Below, one piece after another: positions 33,271 through 42,314 of a DNA stretch of 45,821 bases. This DNA comes from CAUJIW01 sp963205175 (lineage in GTDB: Bacteria; Pseudomonadota; Alphaproteobacteria; Sphingomonadales; Sphingomonadaceae). Position 1 is the first letter of the stretch; each line of letters starts with the position of its first letter. The DNA is taken from NCBI GenBank assembly GCA_041060555.1, contig JBEUDS010000028.1, one strand, 5' to 3'. The translations under genes were made by a program, and so were the position numbers. The notes under the pieces are model-generated. The model was given only the letters and a program-made list of their open reading frames with translations, ran no database searches and was not told where the DNA came from.

Positions 33271-34119
33271 ATGGCATCCGCCCCGCCCGCCGACGACGAG
33301 ACACTCGACAATGATTACCGGCTGATCCGCGAAGTGACGCGTGAAGCCGGCAAGCTGGCAGCGGACTATTTCCACCGCAGTTTCGAGGCCTGGGAGAAGT
33401 CGCCGGGCAACCCGGTGACCGAAGCCGATCTGGCGGTCGACGACCTCATCAAGCGCCGGCTGCTGGGCACCCGCCCCAACTATGGCTGGCTGTCGGAGGA
33501 AACCGTCGACGACCCCGCCCGGCTTGATCGCGACCGGGTCTGGCTGGTCGACCCCATCGACGGCACGCGGGCGTTCATGAAGGGGCGCGACGGCTTCGCC
33601 GTCTCCATCGCCCTGGTCGAGCATGGGCGCCCGGTGCTCGGCTGTCTCTATGCGCCGATGCGCGACCTGTTCTTCACCGCCCGTGCCGGTCAGGGCGCCC
33701 AGCTCAACGGACTGGGCATCCGCGTCGGCCGATCCGACACGCTGGCGGGCTGCCGGATGCTGGCGGACAAGCAGCTGTTCGAGGCCGCCTTCTGGCCGGA
33801 ACGCTGGCCGGACATGCATATCGAGAAGCCCAACTCCATAGCCCTGCGGCTCGGCCTGGTGGCCGCCGGCATGGCCGACGCCGCCGTGGCGCTGCGCCCC
33901 AAGTCGGAATGGGACCTGGCCGCCGCCTGGCTGGTGCTGACCGAGGCCGGCGGTGTCTGTACCGACCACCTGGGCGCCCATCCGCGCTTCAATCGCCCCG
34001 ATCCGGTCTACCCAACCGTGGTTGCCGCCAGCGCGCCGCTCTATCCGCAGGTACTGGCCCGCGTCGCCGGCGGGGTCGCCTCGTGGCAGGCCAAGACCGG
34101 CCAGAAAACCATCCCCTGA
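33271..34119 (+). CDS. inositol monophosphatase family protein, CysQ-like
   Basis: The 282-residue protein has the lithium-sensitive phosphatase motifs: GNPVTEADLAVDD, a metal-binding SEET, the signature WLVDPIDGTRAFMKGRDGFAVSIALV and the C-terminal SEWDLAAAWLVLTEAGG. The family includes inositol monophosphatase, histidinol phosphatase and 3'(2'),5'-bisphosphate nucleotidase (CysQ). The DPIDGT motif with FMKG is closest, in my reading, to CysQ-type proteins, but the substrate is not certain. It is probably co-transcribed with pmbA and converges on rlmB across 24 bases. Confidence 0.88.
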   Translation: MASAPPADDETLDNDYRLIREVTREAGKLAADYFHRSFEAWEKSPGNPVTEADLAVDDLIKRRLLGTRPNYGWLSEETVDDPARLDRDRVWLVDPIDGTRAFMKGRDGFAVSIALVEHGRPVLGCLYAPMRDLFFTARAGQGAQLNGLGIRVGRSDTLAGCRMLADKQLFEAAFWPERWPDMHIEKPNSIALRLGLVAAGMADAAVALRPKSEWDLAAAWLVLTEAGGVCTDHLGAHPRFNRPDPVYPTVVAASAPLYPQVLARVAGGVASWQAKTGQKTIP

Positions 34120-34143
34120 CGTCTGGATACAGGAAGTTCAGCC

Positions 34144-34926
34144 TCAGTCGCGCGCGGCCGCCGCGTAAAGGGCGATCGCTGCGGCGTTGGAGACGTTGAG
34201 GCTCTCGACCCTCGGGCTGATCGGCAGCTTGGCCAGCTCGTCGCAATGCTCGACCACGTTGGGCCGCAGTCCCTCGCCTTCGGCGCCCATCACCAGGCAC
34301 GGCCGGCAATTGCCCAGCACCGCCGCCAGCGTGCGCGTCGCCCGGCCGTCAAGGCCGATGCGCCAGAAACCCGCCTCGGCGATCTCCTCCAGCGCCCGGG
34401 CAAGATTGACCACCCGCACCCACGGCACCAGTTCCAGACAGCCCGAGGCCGCCTTGGCCAGCGCGCCGGTTTCCGGCGGCGCATGGCGGTCCTGCGTCAC
34501 CAGCGCGATGGCGCCGAACGCCGCCGCCGAGCGCAGCATGGCGCCGATATTGTGCGGGTCGGTCACCTGATCGAGCACCACGATCGGCCCGCCGCTCTCG
34601 CCCGCCGCCGCGAGCACGTCGGTGAGGTGCGGTGAATCCAGGGGCGCGGTCTCCAGCACCATGCCCTGGTGCGGCGCGCCTTCGGGCACCAGCCGCTTGA
34701 GATCGTCACTGGAGCCGTAGAGCAGTTCCAGCCGCGGCGGCACCTGCAGGCCCGCCGCCGCTTCGTGGGTGACGTAGAGCCGGATCGGCCGGCGCTCGGG
34801 GTTGGCGAGTGCAGCCAGCACGGCATGCCGCCCGTAAAGCCGGACCTGGGACGCGGACGAACGACCGCCGGCAGGCTTGCCGGCATGGGACGGGCGAGCG
34901 CCCGGGGATTTTCTGTGCCTCGACAT
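34144..34926 (-). CDS. rlmB: 23S rRNA 2'-O-methyltransferase RlmB (TrmH/SpoU family)
   Basis: The 260-residue protein starts with a basic, disordered tail (MSRHRKSPGARPSHAGKP) and a substrate-binding domain (LYGRHAVLAALANPERRP). The SPOUT knot has VVLDQVTDPHNIGAMLRSAAAFG (motif 1), LVMGAEGEGLRP (motif 2) and ISPRVESLNVSNAAAIALY (motif 3). This fits methylation of G2251 of 23S rRNA. AGGAGAGG precedes the ATG. Confidence 0.94.
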   Translation of the reverse strand: MSRHRKSPGARPSHAGKPAGGRSSASQVRLYGRHAVLAALANPERRPIRLYVTHEAAAGLQVPPRLELLYGSSDDLKRLVPEGAPHQGMVLETAPLDSPHLTDVLAAAGESGGPIVVLDQVTDPHNIGAMLRSAAAFGAIALVTQDRHAPPETGALAKAASGCLELVPWVRVVNLARALEEIAEAGFWRIGLDGRATRTLAAVLGNCRPCLVMGAEGEGLRPNVVEHCDELAKLPISPRVESLNVSNAAAIALYAAAARD

Positions 34927-35057
34927 GGTGCCTCTCCTAGCGCAACCGCGCGCCCGTTGACACCCGGCGTCGGCGGGAAATCATCCTGGCTCTGACGCTT
35001 TCCCCCGCAGCGGTGTGGCTGATGTCAGAATAATGCAGCAAATCGCCTGTCGACCGT

Positions 35058-35086
35058 TGACAGCGCGGAGCAAATCGCGCATTTGG
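35058..35086 (+). promoter_or_regulatory. candidate tRNA-Tyr promoter
   Basis: A perfect -35 hexamer TTGACA (35058-35063) is followed after 17 bases by CATTTG (35081-35086), a poor -10, 45 bases before tRNA-Tyr. Another TTGACA lies at 34957-34962 without a good -10. The rest of the 204-base gap between rlmB and the tRNA holds nothing else I can support. Confidence 0.35.
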
Positions 35087-35130
35087 CGGCCCTCGCATCG
35101 TTGGATGCGCAGGTCATCCGGATGTATTGT

Positions 35131-35216
35131 GGAGGGGTGGCCGAGCGGTCAATGGCAGCAGACTGTAAATCTGCCGGGTTTTCCCTACGTTGGTTCAAAT
35201 CCAACCCCCTCCACCA
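35131..35216 (+). tRNA. tRNA-Tyr (anticodon GTA)
   Basis: A complete class II cloverleaf: acceptor GGAGGGG/CCCCTCC, D-arm GCCGAGCGGTCAATGGC, anticodon stem GCAGA/TCTGC with loop CTGTAAA giving GTA, a long variable arm (CGGGTTTTCCCTACG), T-arm GTTGG-TTCAAAT-CCAAC, discriminator A and encoded CCA (35214-35216). Confidence 0.96.
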
Positions 35217-35311
35217 CCATCGAGATCAAGCGGCCAGATCAAGCGGTTAGAGCCGGTCGCTGAGACGCCGCCGCAAGAGGCCGCGCCGCCCCCCCCCATC
35301 ACCCGCCGCGC

Positions 35312-36082
35312 TTACAGTTCGACCGTCAGGCCGTCGTAGCCGGGCTCGACGCCGGCCGGCAGTCGTGCCGCCAACTCCTCGTAGTCCATGTCCCAGTTCA
35401 TGTGGGTGAGGATGGCGCGAGCGGGCCGGAAACGCTCGATCCAGCCCAGCGTCATGGCGAGATGCGGGTGGCTGGGGTGCGGATCGTAGCGCAATGCGTC
35501 CACCACCCACAGGTCCAGCCCTGCCAGACAGGGCGCCGACGCCTCGGGGATGGCGTTGAGATCGGTCGAATAGGCGAAACCGCCGATGCGATAGCCGATG
35601 GACTGGGTCGCGCCATGGATCTGCCGGAACGGCTGCACCGTCAGCGTGCCGATGGTCAGCGGCGCCAGCGCATCGCCGGTGTCGGCCAGCCGGTGCAGGT
35701 TGGCCATCGCCGGATAATCCTCGAAGCCATCGAACACATAGTCGAAGCGGCGCTGCAGCGTCGCCGCGGTGGCCGCGTCGGCATAACAGTCGAGCCGCCG
35801 CCCCATGGCGTGAAACAGGCCGCGCAGATCGTCGATGCCGTGGGTGTGGTCGGCGTGGTCGTGGGTGAACAGCACGGCGTCCAGCCGCTCGACCCGGGCA
35901 TCCAGCAGCTGTTCGCGCAGGTCCGGCGAGGTGTCGATGAGGATCTGTGTGCCGGCATGTTCCACCAGCACCGACACACGGCGCCGCCGGTTCTTCGGAT
36001 TGGCCGGGTCGCACCGTCCCCACAGGTTGCCGACGCGCGGTACGCCGCCGGAGGTGCCGCAGCCGAGGATGGTCACCTTCAT
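35312..36082 (-). CDS. PhnP-like metallo-beta-lactamase-fold phosphodiesterase
   Basis: The 256-residue protein begins MKVTILGCGTSGGVPRVG and contains the metal motif LFTHDHADHTHGIDDLRG, a later metal histidine (IHGATQSIGYRIGGFAYSTD) and ILTHMNWDMDYEEL. This fits the PhnP/RNase Z-like cyclic phosphodiesterase branch of the superfamily. It lies 20 bases after tatD at the end of the mltB-to-tatD cluster, its usual partner in alphaproteobacteria. No phosphonate genes are nearby, so the name PhnP describes fold only. Confidence 0.88.
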   Translation of the reverse strand: MKVTILGCGTSGGVPRVGNLWGRCDPANPKNRRRRVSVLVEHAGTQILIDTSPDLREQLLDARVERLDAVLFTHDHADHTHGIDDLRGLFHAMGRRLDCYADAATAATLQRRFDYVFDGFEDYPAMANLHRLADTGDALAPLTIGTLTVQPFRQIHGATQSIGYRIGGFAYSTDLNAIPEASAPCLAGLDLWVVDALRYDPHPSHPHLAMTLGWIERFRPARAILTHMNWDMDYEELAARLPAGVEPGYDGLTVEL

Positions 36083-36102
36083 GACGGCGGGACCATGACG
36101 GG

Positions 36103-36876
36103 TCAGGCCGCCTTGGTGAACAGGCGGCGGAAATTGGCCGTGGTGGTCGCCGCCAGCTCGGCCTCGCTGACGCCGCGCAATTTGGCCAGGAACGCCGCCG
36201 TGTGCGCCACATAGGCCGGCTCGCAGGTCTTGCCGCGCAGCGGCACCGGCGCGAGATAGGGCGCGTCGGTTTCCACCAGAATGCGGTCGGCTGGCAGCCC
36301 CTTGGCGGTTTCCTGGATGTCGGCCGCGCTCTTGAAGGTGAGGATGCCGGACAGCGAGATATAGAAGCCCAGTTCCAGCGCCACTTCGGCGAACGCCCGG
36401 CTGGCGGTGAAACAGTGGATGACGCCGGTGAAGGCCCCCTGGGCCATTTCCTCGCGCAGGATCGCCGTGGTGTCGGCCTCGGCATCACGGGTGTGGACGA
36501 CGAGCGGCAGGCCGGTCGCGCGCGCGGCGGCGATGTGGGCGCGGAAGCTGGTCTGCTGCTGGTCGCGCGGGCTGTGATCGTAATAATAGTCGAGCCCGGT
36601 CTCGCCGATGCCGATCACCTTGGGATGGGCGGCGGCGGCCACCAGGGCGGCGGTATCGATGTCCGGGTGATGCTCGGCTTCATGCGGGTGAATGCCCACC
36701 GTCGCGCCGACATCCGCGTTGGCCTCGGCGGTGGCGATGATGGTCGGCCACTCGGCACGGGTGGTGCCGATGTTGACGAAGTAACCGACCCCGGCGGCAC
36801 GGGCACGCGCCAGCACGCCGGCGAGATCCTCGTCCAGCCCGCGGAAATTCAGGTGGCAGTGGCTGTCGACCAGCAT
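36103..36876 (-). CDS. tatD: TatD family metal-dependent DNase
   Basis: The 257-residue protein has the TatD metal site: MLVDSHCHLNF (His6, His8), GIHPHEAEHH, IGIGETGLDYYYD, PLVVHTRDAEADT, GVIHCFTAS and ILVETDAPYLAPVPLRGK. TatD enzymes are 3'-5' exonucleases implicated in DNA repair and quality control. The start overlaps the metG stop by one base (TGATG), which indicates coupling; longer in-frame extension would run through metG. Confidence 0.95.
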   Translation of the reverse strand: MLVDSHCHLNFRGLDEDLAGVLARARAAGVGYFVNIGTTRAEWPTIIATAEANADVGATVGIHPHEAEHHPDIDTAALVAAAAHPKVIGIGETGLDYYYDHSPRDQQQTSFRAHIAAARATGLPLVVHTRDAEADTTAILREEMAQGAFTGVIHCFTASRAFAEVALELGFYISLSGILTFKSAADIQETAKGLPADRILVETDAPYLAPVPLRGKTCEPAYVAHTAAFLAKLRGVSEAELAATTTANFRRLFTKAA

Positions 36877-38456
36877 CAGGAGGCAACCTCCTCCTCGGGC
36901 GGCAGCGACAGGCGCGGAAACACCGGCGTCGGCGCGGCCAGCGTGAAGCCCGAGGCCGTCAGTCTGGCGTACCATTCGGTATCGTCGAGCGCCGCGCGGT
37001 CGCGCGCGTCGGCCGCCACGCCAAGCTGGTCGAGCACCTTGGCGGCACTGTCCGGCACCACCGGCAGGATCAGGATGGCAAGCTGGCGGATGGCAGCGAG
37101 CAACGTCGCCAGCACCGCTTCCATGCGGGCCGGGTCGGTTTTCTTCAGCGCCCACGGCGCCTGATGATCGATATACTGATTGCAGGCGAACACGCCGCGC
37201 ATCCATGCCTCGATACCGCCCGACAGGTCGCAGTCGAGGAAGCGGCGCTCCAGCTCCGCGCCCTCGGCCCGCACCTCCGCCAGCAGCGCGGCATCGGCGG
37301 GCTGGCCGGCCTCGCCTACCTGCGGCAGTCGGCCTTCGAGGTTCTTGACGATGAAACTCAGCGTCCGTTGCGCCAGATTGCCGAAGCTGTTGGCCAGTTC
37401 GGCGTTGGCGCGGGTGACGATCGCCTCGTGGCTGTAGCTGCCGTCCTGGCCGAAGCTGACCTCGCGCAGGAAGAAATAGCGCACCGGATCGACGCCATAG
37501 AGGTCGGCGAGCCCCATGGGGTCGATGACGTTGCCCACCGACTTCGACATTTTTTCGCCGCGGTTGAACAGGAAGCCGTGGGCGAATACCTGACGCGGCA
37601 ACGGCACGCCGGCCGAGAGCAGGAACGCCGGCCAGTAGACGGCGTGGAAGCGCACGATGTCCTTGCCGATGACGTGCATGTCGGCCGGCCAGAACTTGCG
37701 GAACTGTTCGCTGGCGTCATCCGGGAATCCGGCGCTGGTGATGTAGTTGGTCAGCGCGTCCACCCACACATACATCACATGGCCCGGCGCGTCGGGCACC
37801 GGAATCCCCCAGTCGAAGCTGGTGCGGCTCACCGACAGGTCACGCAATCCGCTTTTCACGAAGCTGATCACCTCGTTGCGGCGGCTTTCCGGCCGGATGA
37901 ACTCCGGATGGGCCTCGTAATAGTCGAGCAGCGGCTGCTGGTACTTCGACAGGCGGAAGAAGAAGCTTTCCTCCACCGTCCATTCCACCGGCGTGCCCTG
38001 GGGCGACAGCTTGGTGCCATCATCGGCGGTGCGGATCTCGCTCTCGTCGTAATAGGCCTCGTCGCGCACCGAGTACCAGCCCTCGTAGCGGTCGAGGTAG
38101 ATGTCTCCGTTGGCGGCCATGCGCCGCCATAGCTCCTGCACCGAGGCATAGTGGCGCGGTTCGCTGGTGCGGATGAAGTCGTCGTAGGAAATGTTGAACC
38201 GGTCATCCATGGCGCGGAACAGCGGCGCCATGCGGTCGGCCATCTCGCGCGCGCTGATGCCGTGCTTGCGGCCGGTCTGCTCCATCTTCAGGCCGTGCTC
38301 GTCGGTGCCGGTGGTGAACCGCACGTCCTCGCCGAGCCAGCGGTGGAAACGGGCGATGGCATCCGTCGCGATCGCCTCGTAGGCGTGGCCGATGTGCGGC
38401 GCGCCGTTGGGATAGGCGATGGCGGTGGTGATGTAGAAGCGGTTGCGCTGAGCCAT
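36876..38456 (-). CDS. metG: methionyl-tRNA synthetase
   Basis: The 526-residue class I synthetase charges tRNA-Met. The ATP-binding HIGH motif is at residues 21-24 (PNGAPHIGHAYEAIATDAIARF), and KMSKS lies near residue 300 in GEKMSKSVGNVIDPMG. The tRNA-binding helical domain follows. It is the short form without the C-terminal dimerisation (tRNA-binding) domain and without the four-Cys zinc knuckle (the region reads WYSVRDEAYYDESEI). It lies 24 bases after holB. Confidence 0.96.
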   Translation of the reverse strand: MAQRNRFYITTAIAYPNGAPHIGHAYEAIATDAIARFHRWLGEDVRFTTGTDEHGLKMEQTGRKHGISAREMADRMAPLFRAMDDRFNISYDDFIRTSEPRHYASVQELWRRMAANGDIYLDRYEGWYSVRDEAYYDESEIRTADDGTKLSPQGTPVEWTVEESFFFRLSKYQQPLLDYYEAHPEFIRPESRRNEVISFVKSGLRDLSVSRTSFDWGIPVPDAPGHVMYVWVDALTNYITSAGFPDDASEQFRKFWPADMHVIGKDIVRFHAVYWPAFLLSAGVPLPRQVFAHGFLFNRGEKMSKSVGNVIDPMGLADLYGVDPVRYFFLREVSFGQDGSYSHEAIVTRANAELANSFGNLAQRTLSFIVKNLEGRLPQVGEAGQPADAALLAEVRAEGAELERRFLDCDLSGGIEAWMRGVFACNQYIDHQAPWALKKTDPARMEAVLATLLAAIRQLAILILPVVPDSAAKVLDQLGVAADARDRAALDDTEWYARLTASGFTLAAPTPVFPRLSLPPEEEVAS

Positions 38457-38480
38457 GGATGGGGAGACCTGACGTCCTGT

Positions 38481-39497
38481 TCACATGCGGGCGCCGGACG
38501 CGACGATCCGGGCCAGCTCATGGACCACCGCCTTGGGGTCGAGCGCCAGAGGAACCGCCGCACCGGCAAGATCGCGGGCCTTCTCCCACAGCTCCACGCG
38601 GGGCGCAAGCGCCTGGGGACCGGCTGCACGGGCCTGCGCCGCCAGATCCTCCTGCACCAGTTCGAGAAACGCCTCGTAGCGCGGCTGGGCCGCCGGACTG
38701 GCCAGCGCTTCCGCCAGCGCCAACCCGAGCCGGCCGGAAGGATCGCCGGTGCGCCGCAGCTCCGCCAGCGAACGCTCCAGCTTGCCGATATCGAGGCCGG
38801 CGAAACGCAGCGCCCGCCCCGGCGCGCCTTCGGCCAGGCGAGCCAGTTCCTCGGCCTCCTCCGGCGCCAGGTCGGGCTTCACCCGCCGCAGCACGGCCGT
38901 CACGTCGGCCGTGTCCAGCGGCGCGAAGGCCAGCCGGCGGCAGCGTGAGCGGATGGTCGGCAGCAGCCGGCCCGGCGCATGGCTGATGAGCAGGAACAGC
39001 GTCCGCGCCGGCGGCTCCTCCAGCATCTTGAGCAGGGCGTTGGCGGCTGAGCGGTTCATCTCGTCGGCGGCGTCGACCAGCACCACCCGCCAGTCGCCCT
39101 CGGCGGGCTTGATGCCGAGGAACGGCGTCAGCTCGCGCACCTGATCGACCGAGATTTCCTTGGCGAGCTTGCCGCGATCATTCTCCCGCCGCGCCAACAG
39201 GCGCAGACTGGGGTGACTGCCGGCCTCCAGCATCCGCGACACATGATGGTCGGCCGACACCGCCAGACTGTCGGGGCCGCCACCGAACAGGCCGCCGCCC
39301 CCGCCCATACCGCCCTCGCCCACCCCGCCCGACAGCACGAAGCGGGCCACCCGCCAGGCAAACGTCGCCTTGCCGACGCCGCGCGGCCCGGTCAGCAGCC
39401 AGGCATGGTGCAGCCGGCCGGTGGTCCATGCCTCAAGGAACGCCTGTTCCGGCTGGTCGTGGCCGATCAGCGCATAGGTGGTGGCCGGCTCGCTCAT
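38481..39497 (-). CDS. holB: DNA polymerase III delta-prime subunit
   Basis: The 338-residue clamp-loader subunit has HHAWLLTGPRGVGKATFAWRVARF (P-loop), a Gly-rich insert (about 55-70: GGVGEGGMGGGGGLFGGG), VVLVDAADEMNRSAANALLKMLEEPP and the sensor/arginine-finger-like SHAPGRLLPTIRSRCRR. The order tmk-holB-metG-tatD is widespread in bacteria. Start at 39497 has AGGAC eight bases upstream. The poly-Gly insert is unusual and probably a flexible loop. Confidence 0.93.
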   Translation of the reverse strand: MSEPATTYALIGHDQPEQAFLEAWTTGRLHHAWLLTGPRGVGKATFAWRVARFVLSGGVGEGGMGGGGGLFGGGPDSLAVSADHHVSRMLEAGSHPSLRLLARRENDRGKLAKEISVDQVRELTPFLGIKPAEGDWRVVLVDAADEMNRSAANALLKMLEEPPARTLFLLISHAPGRLLPTIRSRCRRLAFAPLDTADVTAVLRRVKPDLAPEEAEELARLAEGAPGRALRFAGLDIGKLERSLAELRRTGDPSGRLGLALAEALASPAAQPRYEAFLELVQEDLAAQARAAGPQALAPRVELWEKARDLAGAAVPLALDPKAVVHELARIVASGARM

Positions 39498-39507
39498 CGT
39501 GGCGTCC

Positions 39508-40134
39508 TCATGGCGCCAGTCGTCCGGCAACCGCCTGCCAGATGGCGGCGCTAACGGCATCAACGTCGACGATGGCATCGATGACAGCGCAGCGGCCGGC
39601 GTAGCGCGCGGCAAGATCGAGGAAGCCGGCGCGCAGCCGTTCGTGGAAAGCCGCGTCGTGGGCCTCGAAGCGGGTCTCGTCGCCGCGCCGGCTGGCGGCA
39701 CGCGCAAGCCCGATGGCGGCCGGCACATCGAGCACCAGTGTCAAATCCGGCCACAGCGGCCCGGTCGCCTGCTCGTGGAGGCGCACCAGCAGCTCGACGT
39801 CGAGCCCCTTGGCGATGCCCTGGTAGACCAGCGTGCTGTCGACATAGCGGTCGCACACCACCCAGGCGCCGCGCGCCAGCGCCGGACGGATGACCCGTTC
39901 CACATGGTCATGGCGAGCGGCGTTGAGCAGCAAGGTCTCGCTCAGCGCGTCCCAGCGATCGACCTCGCCCTGCACCAGCAGGGCGCGGATCGCCTCGGCG
40001 CCCGGCGTGCCGCCGGGCTCGCGGGTGACGATGACCTCGCGCCCCGTCGACCGCAGCCGCTCCGCCAGCCGGGCGACCTGGGTCGACTTGCCGGTGCCCT
40101 CGCCGCCCTCCAGCGTGATGAAGCGGCCGGTCAC
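39508..40134 (-). CDS. tmk: thymidylate kinase
   Basis: The 208-residue kinase phosphorylates dTMP to dTDP. Motifs: FITLEGGEGTGKSTQ (P-loop, 10-18), VTREPGGTPGAEAIR, VVCDRYVDSTLVYQG, and the LID region ARAASRRGDETRFE. I chose GTG 40134 because GGGGGA lies exactly six bases upstream and the domain begins here; upstream frame extension is not conserved. It starts 28 bases after the dac stop. Confidence 0.95.
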   Translation of the reverse strand: MTGRFITLEGGEGTGKSTQVARLAERLRSTGREVIVTREPGGTPGAEAIRALLVQGEVDRWDALSETLLLNAARHDHVERVIRPALARGAWVVCDRYVDSTLVYQGIAKGLDVELLVRLHEQATGPLWPDLTLVLDVPAAIGLARAASRRGDETRFEAHDAAFHERLRAGFLDLAARYAGRCAVIDAIVDVDAVSAAIWQAVAGRLAP

Positions 40135-40162
40135 CGGCCATCCCCCATCACGCACGCGCCGC

Positions 40163-41338
40163 TCACTTCGCCTCGATGGCGGGCGTGCCAAACAGGGTGT
40201 TGCGGAACCCGGCCATGATGCGGCCGAACACGCCGGCCTTCTCGACACCCCTGGCCGCGACCAGCGGAATGGTCAGCGGCTGCTGGCCCGGGGCTGCGAC
40301 CACCAGGTCCGCCACATGCTGGCCGGCCTTGATCGGCGCCGGAATCGGCCCGGTATAGCGTACCGTCACCTTCATGTTGGAGCGAGCGACACGACTGGTG
40401 GTGAAGGCCGCATCGCGGGCGACGGTCAGCGGTACGGTCTTTTCAGCGCCCAGCCACACCGGCGCCGTCTCGACGATCGCGCCCTTGCGGAACAGCTTGA
40501 CGGTCTGGAAGGTCCGCAGCCCCCACTCCATGAACTTGGCGCTTTCGTCGGCGCGTTCCTGCATCGAGGTCAGGCCGTTGAGCACGATGATCAGCCGCTG
40601 GCCATTGCGCAGGGTCGATCCGGTGAGGCCATAGCCGCCGGCCTCGGTATGGCCGGTCTTGAGGCCATCCGAGCCCGGCACCCGGTAGAGCAACGGGTTG
40701 CGGTTGCCCTGGACGATCGGCTTGCCGCCCATGGTCTGACCGTGGGAGTAGGAGCTCAGACCGTAGAAATCCCGGTAGAGATCGGGAAAGTCCCGGATCG
40801 TGCGGTAGCCGAGGATCGCCATATCGCGGGCGGTGACATACTGCGCCTCATCCGGCCAGCCGGTGGTGTTGGTGAAATGGGAGCCCGTCATGCCCAGCCG
40901 CCGGGCGGTCTGGTTCATCACGTCGACGAAAGCCTGTTCGGTGCCGGCCAGCCCTTCGCCCAGCACCACGCAGGCATCGTTGCCCGACAAGGTGACGACA
41001 CCGTGCAGCAGATCCTCCACGCTCACCGACTGGTTGGGCGACAGGAACATGGTGGAGCCGCGGTTGTTCCAGGCCCGCCACGTCTCCGGGCTGACGGTGA
41101 TCTGGTCGGTCAGCTTGGCGGTGCCCTTCCTGATCATGTCAAAGACCACATAGGTGGTCATCATCTTGGCCATCGACGACGGCGCCATGGTCTCGGTGCC
41201 GTTCTTGTCGTAGAGAACGGCGCCGGTATCCGCCGACATCATGTAGGCGAAGGGGGCCGTGGTCTGGAATGCCGGAACCTGAGCCTGGGCGCCCGCCGCC
41301 AGCAACAAACCGGCAAGACCCAGTGCGATACGCTTCAT
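40163..41338 (-). CDS. dacC: D-alanyl-D-alanine carboxypeptidase (PBP5/6-like)
   Basis: The 391-residue protein has a signal peptide (RIALGLAGLLLAAGAQA) and a class A low-molecular-weight PBP domain. The active-site Ser55-x-x-Lys58 is in APSSMAKMM, with SGN (TLSGNDACV) and KTG (DGLKTGHTEAGGYGL). A C-terminal beta domain follows (VRYTGPIPAPIKAGQHVADL), ending in an amphipathic helix likely to anchor it to the inner membrane (VFGRIMAGFRNTLFG). It trims the terminal D-Ala of peptidoglycan pentapeptides. rlpA precedes it by 16 bases. The symbol is by similarity to PBP5/6 and could equally be dacA. Confidence 0.93.
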   Translation of the reverse strand: MKRIALGLAGLLLAAGAQAQVPAFQTTAPFAYMMSADTGAVLYDKNGTETMAPSSMAKMMTTYVVFDMIRKGTAKLTDQITVSPETWRAWNNRGSTMFLSPNQSVSVEDLLHGVVTLSGNDACVVLGEGLAGTEQAFVDVMNQTARRLGMTGSHFTNTTGWPDEAQYVTARDMAILGYRTIRDFPDLYRDFYGLSSYSHGQTMGGKPIVQGNRNPLLYRVPGSDGLKTGHTEAGGYGLTGSTLRNGQRLIIVLNGLTSMQERADESAKFMEWGLRTFQTVKLFRKGAIVETAPVWLGAEKTVPLTVARDAAFTTSRVARSNMKVTVRYTGPIPAPIKAGQHVADLVVAAPGQQPLTIPLVAARGVEKAGVFGRIMAGFRNTLFGTPAIEAK

Positions 41339-41354
41339 TGTTGTTCGTGTCCCT

Positions 41355-42314
41355 TTAGCTCAGCGGACGGCTCGTCACGCGCGCGTCCGCATACCCCGCG
41401 GCCCGCACCTGCGCCAGGACGACATCCGCCGTCTCGCGGTTCAGGAACGGGCCAATGCGGACCCGATACAGGCCTTGAGCAGCCGGTTCAATGGACGATG
41501 GTCCGAAGCGTTTGATGTCGGCGGCCAGCCACGCCGCCCGTCCCTCGTCGGAGAGTGCCGCCACCTGCACGAACACCGCGCCACCGACCCGGTCGTTCCA
41601 GCCGGCGCTGGCCGGATCGGCCGGCGCCGGACGCGGATCGGGCGCGACCCTTGCCGTCACCACGTCCGCCGTGGCGACCGGCGGCGGCGCGTCGTCGCCA
41701 TTGCTGGCCGCCAGCAGCCGTGGCGGCGGCAGGGCGGCGACTTCCGGCTTGTCGGCGGGATAGACCCGGCGCACCCGCGCCTGGGTCACGCCGGCGGCGT
41801 CGAACCCCAGCATCTGGGCCGCCCGCCGCGACAGATCGATGATGCGGCCCGGCTTGAACGGCCCGCGATCGTTGACCCGCACCACCATCTGGCGGCCATT
41901 GGCGAGGTTGGTGACCTCGACGTAACTCGGCATCGGCAGCGTCTTGTGGGCCGCCGACACCTCGTTCATGTCGAAAATCTCGCCATTGGCGGTCAGCTTG
42001 TCATGGAAATCGGCGCCATACCACGAGGCGATGCCGGTTTCGTCGTAATCATGATCGTCGGCCGGATAATACCAGACGCCGGCCACCTGATAGGGGTTGC
42101 CGATCTTGATCTGCCCGTTCCAGCCCGACCGGCTCCCCTCCTTGCCCGCGAGCGTCGAAGGCCGGCCCTCGGTGGCCCGCACGCCCTGGGTCGAGCCGCA
42201 GGCGGCCGTCAGCGAGCAGAGCGCGAGCAACAGCAGCAGACGCGCGCTAGGGCGTGACGACGGGCGGCTGAGCGGCATCCTCGGGGTTCGGGGCATCAGG
42301 CTGTGGCGGGACAT
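41355..42314 (-). CDS. rlpA: septal ring lytic transglycosylase RlpA
   Basis: The 319-residue lipoprotein-like protein has an N-terminal hydrophobic export signal ending in LTAAC, a probable lipobox. A double-psi beta-barrel domain follows (GIASWYGADFHDKLTANGEIFDMNEVSAAHKTLPM and VRVNDRGPFKPGRIIDLSRRAAQML), then a C-terminal SPOR domain (VFVQVAALSDEGRAAWLAADIK, YRVRIGPFLNRETAD) that binds denuded septal glycan. RlpA cleaves such glycan in some species. The start is chosen for GAGG six bases upstream of ATG 42314; this makes it overlap mltB by 68 bases. ATG 42296 and 42278 are alternatives. Confidence 0.9.
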   Translation of the reverse strand: MSRHSLMPRTPRMPLSRPSSRPSARLLLLLALCSLTAACGSTQGVRATEGRPSTLAGKEGSRSGWNGQIKIGNPYQVAGVWYYPADDHDYDETGIASWYGADFHDKLTANGEIFDMNEVSAAHKTLPMPSYVEVTNLANGRQMVVRVNDRGPFKPGRIIDLSRRAAQMLGFDAAGVTQARVRRVYPADKPEVAALPPPRLLAASNGDDAPPPVATADVVTARVAPDPRPAPADPASAGWNDRVGGAVFVQVAALSDEGRAAWLAADIKRFGPSSIEPAAQGLYRVRIGPFLNRETADVVLAQVRAAGYADARVTSRPLS